A stretch of 64,000 nucleotides of DNA from Rhodocollybia butyracea. Lineage: Eukaryota > Basidiomycota > Agaricomycetes > Agaricales > Omphalotaceae. This document shows positions 1-15,425 of the stretch, piece by piece (the first letter of the stretch is position 1; the number at the start of each line of letters is the position of its first letter). The DNA lies in contig JADNRY010000242.1 in assembly GCA_015501585.1 (NCBI GenBank), positions 30,073 through 94,072 on the forward strand, given 5' to 3'. The position numbers and the translations under genes were made by a program. The notes below the pieces were generated by a model. It searched no databases, was not told where the DNA came from, and was given only the letters and a program-made list of their open reading frames with translations.

Positions 1-945
1 TTGGGTCCCCGCCGAACTTGGATATCTAAATCATACAGAGCAAGTATTAGAACCGACTCTGATAGAAAAAGAAGAATACCAACGTGGGACTGAACCCAAC
101 GCAACGCAAAATCTTGATCAACTACGACCGACTCGTCCATATCAGTCAGGGCATGGGGAGAGGTACGTGATTAGACTTACCCAGCATTGAGGTCTCCATT
201 TTCTTTGACTTCCGAGCCTGGAAGAAAACCTATCAAGTGAAGACCGGTTTTGGGAGGGATAGTAAAAGAGGATCTACTAAGCACGAACCAAATACGCCTA
301 GTCTGTATTGTATAATAACCACCACTATCTCATTATGAGCCTCGGTCATTAAGTCAGAACCACCGTGAGGTGCAGCTCTGCCATAAACATAACTGAGGAA
401 AAAAATAACCTCGGCAGACCGACAAATTGGGTTCAATACCCTCCACCGTGAATGAAGACCAGAACCGGCAAAGGTTTAGTTGGAACCGTGTCTCCAGGGA
501 AGTAAGTGCTTTAAAACTCGTCAGAGGGATACATTATAAGTGAAGGATTTACTTCAAGAACAAGCAATCCTCAGTCTGGGCCGGTACCGACTCTATTTTG
601 TTGATCGCCTCGAGAGGATTAGAAAACCCGACCACAGCTTGGAAACACTCCGGAGGTGCCGAGTTAGCTTGCTCGACAACACCATCGTTGTTGGTGGGGG
701 TTTGAGGAGCCCTGAAACGCAAGTCGCCTGCAGACTTATCCATTAGTAGCCGGTCATAATCCACACAATGGACTGACCAATAGGGGAGCGGCATACCGCA
801 TACCAAGATAATTGGTGATATTGTTGACTGAGTCAAAGACACCTTGATACTTCGCGTACCCCAGATCGATGATGGGCACGTCGTTGCTATCCTGGGAATG
901 TGTGAAAGACAACACTATAGCGAGCAGCATTCCGAATATCGTCAT
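1..945 (-). pseudogene. Type B carboxylesterase, tandem copy 1, 5' part
   Basis: This is the N-terminal part of a secreted alpha/beta-hydrolase of the carboxylesterase/lipase type B family. It starts at 945 with a hydrophobic signal peptide. It then shows the family block NNITNYLGMRYAAP, an exon with DLRFRAPQTP and EDCLFLK, the oxyanion-hole motif HGGGY (formed across an intron near 430-440), and IIQYRLGVFG. The window edge cuts it just before the catalytic GESAG motif. Compared with copy 2, one G is missing in the run near 783-787, so the exon after RYAAP joins in the wrong frame. I therefore call it a probable pseudogene. A sequencing error or an alternative donor site could also explain the shift. 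It is closely similar to the gene at 1879-4409, so a local tandem duplication is likely. Confidence 0.68.
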
Positions 946-1878
946 TATGGTTGCAGGAATTTAGCGTGCGATGGAGGGCGACGGAGGAAACTTTTATACT
1001 TGAGCGCTCCACATGTGAGTCAATATCTACATCCATCTCGCTGGTATGAGGAGTCCGCAAGTTCTTACTCTCCGGTGAGTCAAGTCAGCGTCAGAAATAA
1101 ACTAATGTAGCTTTCTATTATCATAGATAAGCTGGACACACCAGAAAATGAAAAAAGGAGATAAGAAATCAAAACAGAGTGGTTAAGCCAAGGTGCTCAA
1201 GAATTGAGGCTCAACAAGACCCTCTACTGAATAGACGAGAACAAGAGTAGAGGAGAACGCATACAGAACCAGGAAGAGCCCCAGTCGGCCCCGGGGCTGG
1301 TGGGACCGATCAGCCCCAAAAACAGGAGATCAGTAATCTCGTTCACTTGAATTATGAATTGAGAGACGCTGGTTTTTCGCTATCTAAAGTCACATGTTTT
1401 AGATTAGATTTACGAAGAATGCGTATTTATAAACTCGCATGTTCATCGATACTTTGTAGTTTATTAAACTTCTATTAGTACATGCAGCCAGCCTCGGAGG
1501 GCCAAACTCCCATCCGTGTCTGATAAAAATGAAAAAAGTAACCTCGGCCAATCCGCCTCATAGTACGCCTTACACGCACCATTATCAGCACTCTCTTTTC
1601 TGACGGGATTTTTTCTGTGCAAAGTGGGACCTCACATTTCTTGACCAGAACTCAACCAGTGATCACTAAAGCGGACCAGCTTCTAAACTAAACATCTGCA
1701 CCAGGTGTTGTGAGCCGATTCAAAGAGGACATTCACAACGCGGTAAAGGATGCCATAGACGAAGAACATATTGCAGCTGGGAATATGGGTATCTCATCCG
1801 ACATATTATCAAGAATGATATGCCTTCCACCTTTGGTCACAACTATCAGGGCAAACCCACCGTTTGGTATCAAGGAAC
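946..1878. other. Intergenic spacer between the carboxylesterase copies
   Basis: I see no conserved coding segment here. Short open frames around 1710-1919 are not supported by any recognisable motif. The spacer should hold the promoter of copy 1 and the 3' end of copy 2. Confidence 0.4.
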
Positions 1879-4409
1879 TTAGAGAGAATATTGTGGAAGC
1901 ATGTATGTCCAAAAGATAGACGCTGAATAGATCAGGATCACCTTAATACTACATACTAGCTTAACACGATGTCCATTGTGCCACATCCTTATTGTCCCGT
2001 CAGAACCCCGACACTCTCCCAGAATCTGTGGACCAGTTTGAGCCAATCGAAATGCGCCCCGAAAGAAAAACTTGACGCACCCGCACCGCGAAAGCTGGCC
2101 ATTATCAATGGGAGTGGCTCGGACATCGGGTTCGTTGGTGACAGTTTTATTGAAGATGATCTCGGTGTGGGCTTTCGAGTAACGTTCCCAGGAAGGTGTA
2201 ATGGTTGGAGCTACCTTGCCATTGGGGTTCTGCGAGACCACGAACGCCATAAAGCCTCCTTGGAATGCCTCAAGGAATTCGGTGTTGTTGAAGGATGGAG
2301 GTCCAGCAAAGCTACACTACACTTTGAGGACTTTCCTGCGTACTAAATCATGTGAATCTCTTACGTCGGAAAATAGTAAGCAAAATCATCTGCGTGATGT
2401 GCGGGAGGAATTGCTGGTGAAAGTTAGTATCGCAAATATTTCCCTATCTCGTACATACCGAATTGTCCCTGTTGGCCCATGTGGGATCTGCGTCACAGTA
2501 TAAAGGATTTGGGTACATACCTTCCATGAGCTTCCCGGGAACGCGCTCAAAAGATAAAATGTAGGACAAACGAAAATCGCTGTCCGTTTCTCGATCAGCA
2601 AACCTTTCAAGAAAACACCTGTAAAATTCGTACAGTCACCCATGATTAAGTTATTTTGTTCAAGGGGTGTGCCCAAGTCCGCATAGAGCTGGGCAGTTAG
2701 CTCGGCTTGCTGTGGTCCGAATTTAGGAAAGAGCATGCTAGCGTAGACCGATGCGTTCATTGGGTTGGACTGATTGACAAAAAACAGTGCCTTCATTTGT
2801 GTTGGTGATAGATAGGAGCGCTTTCTGTGTAGACTGGTCAGGACATGTTCACGATGACAAAAGATTACGCTGGCTTACTCCATTGACTTTCCCTTGCTTC
2901 AACGATTCTATAGGACGTTGTCTGATAAAAGATCCATCTACTACTGGTATGAACAGGTAAGTTCCATAGAAGCCCCCCGAGAATGATGTTAGCATTGATG
3001 GTCCCAAGGGTATTGGCATCTACAAATCGGAGGCAGGCCAAGGAGTTGGCTGTAGAAGTACAACTGCAGCCAAAGATGAGGACGAGAAAAGATTTGATAC
3101 GTTGCCAGAAAGAAGGACAAACTTTGTTTGAGTAACGACTTCGGAGTATAGCAACTAAGTATTAAGATTTTCGTTTATACCAAGGATATAGTGACAAAGT
3201 GAAAGGGTACCTCGGGAATGGTGTCATTGTACAAGTACTGGGACGGTGAGAAGGTTGAGCTCGTTATGGCTCCTCGAAATAGTTGTGGAGAAGTCTGGCC
3301 GTCATGAGCCACAATGTGTTGTAATACAGATCCAGCACCTGTGGGTGTTTGATTAGACGAGATGGAAGCGCGAGGGGGTGCGATATATCAGAACCTGCGC
3401 TCTCCCCCCAAATTGTCACCTTTGTTGGGTCCCCGCCGAACTTGGAGATCTAAATCATACAGAGCAAGTATCAAACCGACTCCAGAAAAAAAAGAATACT
3501 GACATGGGACTGAACCCAACGCAATGCGAAATCTTGATCAACTACGTCCGAGTCCATATCAGTCAAGTCGTGGAGAGATCTAGAGGTACGAGATTAGACT
3601 TACGCAGCCCAGCATTGAGGTCTCCATTTTCTTTGATTTCCGAACCTGGAAGAAAACCTATCGAGTGAAGACCAGTTTTGGGAGTGATAGTAAAAGAGGT
3701 CCTACTAAGCACGAACCAAATAAGCCTAGTCTGTATTGTATAATAACCAGCACTATCTTGTTATGGGCCTCAGTCATTATGTCAGAACCGCCGTGAGGTA
3801 CAGCTCTGCCAGAAACATAACTGAGGGAAAAAATTAACTTTGGCAGGCCGACAAATTGAGTTTAATACCCTCCACCGTGAATGAAGACCAGAACTGGCAA
3901 AGGTTCAGTCGGAACCGTGTCTCCAGGGAAATAAGTACTTTAGAACGCGTCAGAGGGATACATTATAAGTAAAGGATGCGTTTACTTCAAGAACAAGCAA
4001 TCCTCAGTTTGGGCCGGTACCGATTGTCTTTTGTTGATTGTCTCGAGAGGATTGGCGGGAGCGAACCCGTTCTCCGCTTGGAAACACTGTAGAGGTGCCG
4101 CGTTAGCTTGTTGGACAGCACCATTGTTATTGGTGGGGGTTTGAGGAGCCCTGAAACGCAAGTCGCCTGCAGACTTATCCATTAGTAGCTGGTCATAGTC
4201 TACATAACGTACTGACCAGTAGGGGGAGCGGCATACCGTATACCAAGATAATTGGTGATATTGTTTAGTGAGTCAAAGACACCTTGATACTTCGCGTATC
4301 CCAGATCGATGATGGGCACGTCGTTGCTATCCCGGGAATGGATGTGAGCAGAACGAGACACTACTGCGAAAGACAACACTACAGCGAGCAGGATTCTGAA
4401 TATCGTCAT
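1879..4409 (-). CDS. Secreted type B carboxylesterase, tandem copy 2
   Basis: This is a multi-exon carboxylesterase/lipase that hydrolyses ester bonds and is probably secreted. From 4409 it reads a signal peptide, then NNITNYLGIRYAAPPTG, an intron, DLRFRAPQTP, EDCLFLK, and HGGGYVSGRA. The HGGGY is formed across a clean GT-AG intron near 3839-3886. The nucleophile elbow GESAGAGS is also split by an intron; the catalytic Ser codon is at about 3399-3401. The C-terminal half carries LACLRFVDANTLGTINAN, VVDGSFIRQRP, FGPQQAELTAQLY and SAFPGSSWK, and ends after ATPIDNGQLSRCG. The C-terminus is somewhat longer than usual after GPQI, so the true stop is uncertain. At least seven introns are needed. 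The size is close to the family norm of about 530-560 residues. No frame break was found, unlike the neighbouring copy. Confidence 0.82.
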
Positions 4410-4990
4410 TGCGGTCGCGGGAATTTAGCGTGTGACGGAAGAAGCTTTTATACTCGGGCGCTCCCTCATGTTCAATACATCCATCGCGAGTATAAGGCTG
4501 TATAAGGAGGTCATAAGTACTTACTCTGGTGAGCCAAGTCAACGTCAGGTTTCACTTCGGCAGCCGGTCGTTATGACAATCGGTAGCGCTCAAAATAAAC
4601 GACTAGCTTTCCATCATAGATAAGTTGGACACACCAGAAAATGAATAAAGGAAATAAGAAATCAAAACAGAGTAATTAAGCTGCTCAGCAGGAATAAACA
4701 GTACTTAAAAGCTTCAAAGAAAAGAAACTGTGAAGATTGAAACAAATTATTGATCAAGGGTCAGCCGAATATGTTGGGGTCTTTCCGACTCTTCGGAAAG
4801 CACCAACTTGCCACCAAGGATCAGCGGACAGCGACTGACTCAGAGGTTCCATGATATGGCTGCCTCAGAAGTGGAACGAGCATAGGCTATAAAACATTAA
4901 AAAAGCACTAGCCAGTATTGTCCGAATGTTAAGTACAGATGTACGAAAGATAGATTACAATGAGGGTCAAGAAGCGGGTAGTGAAAAGCC
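4410..4990. other. Intergenic region
   Basis: No gene or repeat was recognised. It contains the promoter of carboxylesterase copy 2 and the 3' flank of the unknown gene that ends at 4991. Confidence 0.4.
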
Positions 4991-7251
4991 TTAGAGGCGA
5001 CGAGGAATTGAAGCCGCGCGACCAAATACATCCAAGAAAGCCGAAGTATAGAAGTTTGCCATTGCGCGTTCGGCACGGTCAACTACGAGATTGAAATTAT
5101 GAGCTTGGAAGTTCACCGGAAAGTTCTCAACCAACTCGGCTGGCCTATGACCCCTCCAAGTTGACATCACTTTATGCAACGCATGCAAAAAGGGTAGACG
5201 ATCCTCTAATACCTTTTCCGCCAACCCTTCATTGCCCTTCAATTCCTCAACATTATCAGCAGACCCCACCCAGCAAGCATCAAGCATATCCCGACGACCT
5301 ACTGAGGTTGCGTGACTGGTGTCAAGTTGACGATCAAGCGCGATCAATTCCTGGCGAAAATTGAGCTCATTGACCTCCCATAGAATCCGACGACAAATGG
5401 CAGCCTCTGGCAGCTCAGATCGAAATAGCTCCTTCCCTTGCCAGCACGTGAACTGAAATGCGATCACCTCCAATTTCAAACTGACTGAGCTCTGTTGCAG
5501 GGATCTCTCGACAACCTCCATCATTTGAACATGATGTTTACCTCTTTTCGTCTCTCGTTCAGAACTATTTGGACTCCAGAAACCCGAGGTGATATCTGAA
5601 AGCGCATGCCATTCTTTGTAAGACAAACAGAGACTGTCACAGGTCGGGCTGGCGAGAAGATAAAGAACAAGTTCACGGATCCTCAGCCACCCGTGATATA
5701 GAATACATCTTGTCGTGGCATTCTGAGGACTGATGAAAAAACGAGGAGGTGGAAGATAATAGCCACCATTGATCTCGCTGCTTTTTGGAAGTGATTGATT
5801 ATAGTTCGAGAGTAGTTTGAGAGCATTTTCCCATATAGGAATGGACAGTGGCATCAGGGGGCTTATCGGCTCAAGAAATGTGTTCACTCCTTGTTTTACA
5901 ATAGGCTTAGGCTTGTTACGCTGTTGGGTAGAATCTGCAATTGATAAGTTTTCAGATACAAAGCATGATCAACACACACTCACAAGGCTGAGCACGATCC
6001 CTTTGTGTGTGGTTGGTGGAAGAAGAGTTCATGGGAAGCGTTGGAGAGGAGGGCAAAGCATTATTTGCATTCCGGAGCGACGCAAAGCTGCGGGGTTCTG
6101 GAGATCCAAAAAGGCTGGAATAGTTGAATAACGAGCGGATGTAAGTCGCCATTGCCATGTAACGTTCTGGCTTTGCGGCGAGACCATCATATACAAGTCG
6201 ACGTGGTGGGAACGCATCCCTACAGTCTATAGTATGACCAGAAGGAAGTAAAAGCCGCTGCCGAACATCTTCACTTGTTATTGGTACCACTTTGTCAATT
6301 CGAGCTTCGGGTGTCTTGGAAACAGAGCGAACAAACCAAACCGGGATACCCGCATAAAAGAGAAGGTCGAGGTGATCCAAGTCCTCCGTGAAAGCTCCAA
6401 TGATATCGGCTGGTTCATGAGTTCTTCTGCGAGCTTTGGCATCATTGATTCTTTCTTGCCATTCAGGGCCTAACCAATGATTGCGGGCGTTCAACTCGAG
6501 AATCTGTCGCTGCAGACATGCGACTCGGAGGAAAAGCTCTTCTCGAGAAGCTGGGAGATGTAAGCGATCCAGCAAGCGTTTGATCTGAGTCGACCCTAGA
6601 ATAAGATACTCGTCACTCCGGGCGTGGGTGGAGGGCATATGGCTGAGAACGTTGGTTGCTAACGCCTCAAGTTCTGACCGAAAGGTCTGCGCAAGTGTAC
6701 CCAATCCCAAACATATACCGCTAGAAGGTAGTTCGACGAAATGTCGATCAGTTGGGATCACCCAAGCACAGTGAAACTTGTGCTGGGGATCTGGCGACGG
6801 ACTTTTGATAAGAGCTAGATGAGCAGTATTTGACGAGAAGGGCTGCGGGTAAAGGAGAGGATCGTGACATCCAAAGTGATTATCACGCCTCATACGCACA
6901 CGGCACGCGCCTAGCGGAGGGAGGTACACAACATCTGTATTAGGCGATGACACTAGTATATTTTTAGGCAATATGTTTCCAACACGTCCATCCATGGACC
7001 GGAGCACTGTAGAAATGAGATGAACAAAGACTCGTGAGGAAAACGACGAACCTACCAGAAGTCTTAGCGTATTGGGTAAGAATACCTGGGCAAGCCTGAA
7101 CGGCACTATAGGTCACTGGAGACAGTTGTTTAGCTGCCTTGACCGATGGTAAATCAATGTCATATTGGTCCTGGCGCTTTTCATCCTGACTATCCTTATC
7201 ATGGCGGAGATTTGTCTTGGCCGCCATGTAGCTGTGAATTCCGCGAGGCAT
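4991..7251 (-). CDS. Conserved protein of unknown function, 3 exons, about 720 aa
   Basis: I do not recognise a named domain. Three exons join cleanly: 7251-7056, 7006-5984 and 5934-4991, with GT-AG introns of 49 nt each, giving a frame of about 720 codons. The most distinctive segments are WLGPEWQERINDAKARRR followed by EPADIIGAFTEDLDHLDLLFYAGIPVWFVR in exon 2. Exon 3 has ICRRILWEVNELNFRQELIALDRQLD near the C-terminus. The frame stays open upstream of the chosen ATG for roughly 130 nt (a Pro-rich stretch), so the protein may start further out, possibly with an extra exon near 7390-7560. From general familiarity I suspect a lineage-expanded Agaricomycete family without known function, but that is inference. 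No transposase or polymerase motif is visible. Confidence 0.62.
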
Positions 7252-8020
7252 GGAGTTGTTGGGTTTGTACTTGTCGGACGGATAGTTAGAGAGACGTTGA
7301 TTTTCGTGTGGATCGGGCGGTGGTAAAAAATTCGACTTGCGAAGACGTGAATACGATGTAAAACTTGAACAAAACTCAAGACTTACTAACTTGAAATTGG
7401 CTTAAGGTCCAAAATGTGAACGAAGGTAACAAGTTTCTTACTACCGCTTGAAAGTCCTTGTCCCGAGTCAAAGGCACTCGGTATATTGATATAAAGATCA
7501 GATATACTTCCAATGTAGTCGCACAATGGCGAGCTGCAATGAAGCGGTATAAGACCGACTTGTCCCACGACTGTCGTTGGCGATGCAGATATCTTGGAGA
7601 TTAGCCTAGCCGTCTTGTATAGTTAACGAAGCAAAGTGGTTTACTTGAGCTGGAGGAGAAAGTAAGACTAATATCACATGTCACTTGGTCGTTTTTCTCA
7701 TGTGATCTTTGCAGCATCAGCTTCGAACCCTTCTCTACCTTCAAGATCTCTTCCAAGTTCTAGTGCAGTACGGGCCTCTCCCCGCCCAATACCTAGACCT
7801 ATGGTCAGGATCTTCAACTTTAACTTGATCATGAGCAGGCGTACAGGTTATCGAAAAATATCTAATTTGTTCCGATCGAATCGACAGTGTTTTCTAATCG
7901 TGTTTTGCTGCCAGGATATTCAGCGTTCAACACTGGTTCAACACTGTTCAACTGCCTTGACTCGATTCAACTCAACTCCATTCAGAAATTTGTCAAGGGA
8001 TACCACCAATTTGTAGATAC
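7252..8020. other. Spacer with no confidently assigned gene
   Basis: The part next to 7251 may hold upstream exon(s) of the unknown gene. The rest, up to the stop codon of the zf-HIT gene at 8021, shows only short open frames without motifs. Both strands were read. Confidence 0.35.
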
Positions 8021-8703
8021 TCAGACAACTCGTCGTTCGCAGCGAGTTTCGAGATGAATCCCTTCGCAATTAAGATCGCAATAGGGCATAGCGCATTTGC
8101 GGCATTTATACCAACCCCAATATCCACAGACGGTGCACAACAGGCGAGAAGGGTATTTTGAAGGAGGAGTAGCTGCTGTGAGGTATGAAGGGACCGATGA
8201 AGGAAAAGAAGCGATACCCTAGGTAGAGCTTTTAAATTTAATTGCACAGGAGATGCTACAACTTACAGACTCATCAACCCAAGTGGCCAGGTTTTTACGA
8301 TAGAGTAAAGCACCTCGAATGTTCATCGTTGATTTCTTCTTAGTTGCGGCAGGTGAACTGCCGGCAAGTTTGAGGTTTCGTTTATCAGAAATCAGTGTTT
8401 GCCTTGCTCGGCCTTTAGTGTATTTTACTGCTGAGGCCTCGTCCTCATCGTCGTCTACATCGATAGATGTTAATTCGCTATGGTTGGATCTCTGAAGCTA
8501 TATGAGTTCCATACCAGGGATGAAGATGAACAACGCACTTCAAGTTCGTCCAAGTGGTTTCTGGCTCGTTTTGCCAACAGTTCTGGAGCAAAAGTAGAAG
8601 ATGAGGGGTCATTGACTTGTCTAGATACTGTACTACGTTAATATAGTCGATTAACGCGTTTATACAAAAACTTACAGTGTTCTCTAGTTCTTTTCGGAGG
8701 CAT
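8021..8703 (-). CDS. VPS71: zf-HIT protein, ZNHIT1/Vps71 (Swc6) homologue of the SWR1 complex
   Basis: This small nuclear protein is expected to be a subunit of the SWR1 chromatin remodeller, which deposits histone H2A.Z. Four exons join in frame: 8703-8676, 8627-8539, 8497-8267 and 8218-8021, giving 181 residues. The start is ATG-CCT-CCG-AAA. The middle has an acidic stretch (DVDDDEDE) and a conserved segment NIRGALLYRKNLATWVDES. The C-terminal zf-HIT finger reads LCTVCGYWGWYKCRKCAMPYC then HLETRC, with the expected Cys/His ligands, and ends with ERRVV. The short length, the YLTAA..PSKYPSRLLC linker and a finger at the extreme C-terminus match the ZNHIT1/Vps71 branch rather than other HIT-finger proteins. 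It is divergent from the MYST acetyltransferase, with under 150 bp between them. Confidence 0.88.
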
Positions 8704-8847
8704 GATGAAGGTTACTGATATCGGTTATTCAGGCACAGCATCAAGCGTGTGAATTTCATCAAGCGCTTCAGAGCGACGTCGGCAACAGTGAACAAAACTT
8801 TTCCAGTTCCTTGTCCATTCAGCGGCCTTTTGCAGAGTTGCGCGTTA
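8704..8847. promoter_or_regulatory. Shared divergent promoter region, VPS71 / MYST acetyltransferase
   Basis: About 144 bp separates the ATG of the zf-HIT gene (minus) from the first plausible in-frame ATG of the MYST gene (plus). The frame of the latter is open upstream to 8749, so the usable spacer may be even shorter. A shared promoter is inferred from spacing alone; no defined element was identified. Confidence 0.5.
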
Positions 8848-13025
<4,178 letters not shown>

Positions 13026-13437
13026 TTAATTTTACTATACTTATGTACTTTTTTTTTTCGTATACTTAGGTGTTGTACATTTGTAGTTTTTGGTTTTCTG
13101 ACCAGGTAAATATCAAACAGAAACGATTATCCTGTACACACTGCAAGAGAGTTGGGACCAGGGAGGGGTCGGCACTTGAGTACTCGCGACGATTCAAGGA
13201 GTAACTTGGCTGAAAAAGTCGAAAAAATCCAATATCTTTACAGTACCGGTTTGCTCGCAATTGAGCAGTCGTGAGTAGGCGTGAGTCACCAAGCAATTTG
13301 ACTCTAAACGCGTGAACGAACCGGGTCAGTTTTTGCACAATTTTCCCAGGGCCGTTCTGCTATCTACGCTCGGGTCCGCAGTAGACTTGCAGCTTCCAAG
13401 ATCTCATAAATGGTGGGCCAGCGAAGGTAATGGCTTC
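13026..13437. other. Intergenic region, MYST 3' flank and next promoter
   Basis: There is a short T-rich tract just after the MYST stop, which could be part of the 3' UTR. No motif-bearing reading frame is seen. The frame of the following gene is open back to 13312, but an ATG appears only at 13438. Confidence 0.4.
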
Positions 13438-15332
13438 ATGAACAAACAAAATGACGGAGAAAATAATTATCTATTCAGCGATTCAGTTATGCAATATGCA
13501 CATTTAGGGCTCGGCGAACGGCGGGATGCGTTGGACAACGGTTCGGTAGGTCCAGCTCGTTCATTTACCCCTGGGTTTGTTTCAATTCACCACCATTGCA
13601 GAATTTCCAGTCTCATGTCCCGAGTTTGAACCAAGCATTGGGCCACACTCACGCGCATATTGGATCTACTTTTTCTCGAGGGCACGGTGATTATCGTATC
13701 TCGCCTTCTCCCCCTGTGCATCAACAGCAAAATGGCCAGGCTTCTCAGCAGATGTCATACGGGGTGCCTGCTACTAGCCAGTTAAAGCGCAAGAATCTCG
13801 TAGATGGCCTTTTGAGCCAGTCAAATAATAAACGTCGCAAGGATTCTGAGGACACAGATCCCTTCGATGATCTCGGCGGTCAGGGCGCAAAACATTGGAC
13901 CGATGAGGAAAAGTCCAAATTATTCAAATGGTTAATGGGCCCTGGTCAGGATGAACACTGGAACTCTTTGAGGGCCACCAAGAATTCTTGTCTAAGAGAG
14001 GCAAGTATCCTATTTTGTACTCGCTCCAGTTGCTAACCTTCCATAGTGTGCAAATGAGGTCTTCGGTGGTAAAAAGACCTATCAGGCCTTGAAAGGTTGT
14101 TATGAGCGCAATTTCAACTTGTTCAAGCAGATATATACTTTCGAAACTTTTCATGGTGCAACCGGATCTTTAGAAATTAGCCCGAATATCAGTGAATCGG
14201 AAGCATTGCGGGAATATGAACGCAGGTTATCAAGTGCACGGAAAGCAGCGTGTGATGTTGGAAACATCACCGCACGTACAATAGATCAGTGGCATAGAAA
14301 TGGCTGGTACGCCCTGTTTTACAAGAGGTGAATTCCCAAGTTCTTTCTATCTCTTTCTTTTTCAACGCGCATTTAGATGGAATGGAGATCCTGCAACGAC
14401 CCGCCCGGCCACAGCAAATTCCCGGATAATACACGGTCGGGCGGATACAAGCGGTGGAGGTACCCACGACGATACAGACGATAATGACGACCACGCCCTA
14501 GACTTTTCCGAATCTCTCACTACGAATGACCGGTCCATGTCTTTCATGAATCCTTCCGGTATGCATGCCCCACCCATATCCCCGCATACAAATGTACACT
14601 CCATGTCCACTCAACATGCGTCTCCAACAATACAATCTACCACCGTCGACGCTTCCTCTTCCTTAGCAAATACCCTTCTTGGCTCGTCGAATTCATCCTC
14701 GCTGTTAACTTCTGCATTGAATCCTGCCGCAATACATTCCTCACTTCACACCGCTTCTCCCTCATTCTCAAATACATCGACGCTTTCCTCTTCCAATACT
14801 ACATCATCTTCACTTGCTAACCCGCCTTCCTCGTCCTCTGGTTCGCCATCTGTCTCGGATCAGACGGTCGTAAACCTCTCCATCACCCAAAGCATGGTCG
14901 CATCATACCTACAATACCTTCAGGTCCAAACGCAGGCCAGCAAAATGAAGCTTGAATACATGCGGAAGCGCGAAGAACGCGAGGAGAGGGAAAGTCAGCA
15001 ACGGAGAGAGCTCGAGAAACTCAAAATCGATAGGGAAAGGGCGGAGTTTGACCACAAGCAGAATTCGGCCAGTATGAAGCAGAAGGCTGATAGAGCTATA
15101 GTGAGTTTTTCTATCTTATTTTATCTTTGTTCGTTTAGGGAGTTGTGCGGCGGCGGATATATCGTCACGATCCAGGTGCATACAACCTGTGACGAAATTT
15201 TCGTTCTGGCCTTCCACAATCTCCCTACCAGTTGACAGGATTTACTAGGAACTATTGGGAAACCCTGCGGTCGACGCGTCTACAAAACAAACAGCCTCAG
15301 ATTTTTTGAAAAGGTTGTTTGCGTCAGATTAA
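13438..15332 (+). CDS. SANT/Myb-like nuclear protein with C-terminal coiled coil
   Basis: This is a probable DNA- or chromatin-associated protein; its precise role is unknown. Five exons join in frame: 13438-13545, 13602-14000, 14047-14327, 14377-15100 and 15249-15332, giving 531 residues. After a His/Gln-rich N-terminus and an NLS-like NNKRRKD, the segment HWTDEEKSKLFKWLMGP..EHWNSLRATKNSCLRECANEVF..KTYQALKGCYERN resembles a Myb/SANT-like fold. A long Ser/Thr-rich low-complexity region follows. Then comes a helical stretch, MVASYLQYLQVQTQASKMKLEYMRKREEREERE and onward, which should form a coiled coil. The last exon ends ASDFLKRLFASD. The second intron (14001-14046) has a GC donor (gcaagt); the only nearby GT would create a stop. 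Function by family name remains uncertain. Confidence 0.72.
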
Positions 15333-15344
15333 TACACTATTCAG

Positions 15345-15425
15345 CTCCCTCCCCTCCCACATCCTCCTCCTTCCACCCTCTCACATCCTCCTCCTTCCCC
15401 TCTCTCACATCTTTTTCCTTCGTTT
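15345..15425. repeat. Pyrimidine-rich short tandem repeat
   Basis: Imperfect repeats of CTCTCACATCCTCCTCCTTCC lie just past the SANT-like gene stop. This is low-complexity sequence and probably sits in the 3' UTR. Confidence 0.7.

Noticed and set aside
7993..8247. 84-codon minus frame as a hypothetical protein
   Set aside because: It is the wrong frame of the zf-HIT exon.
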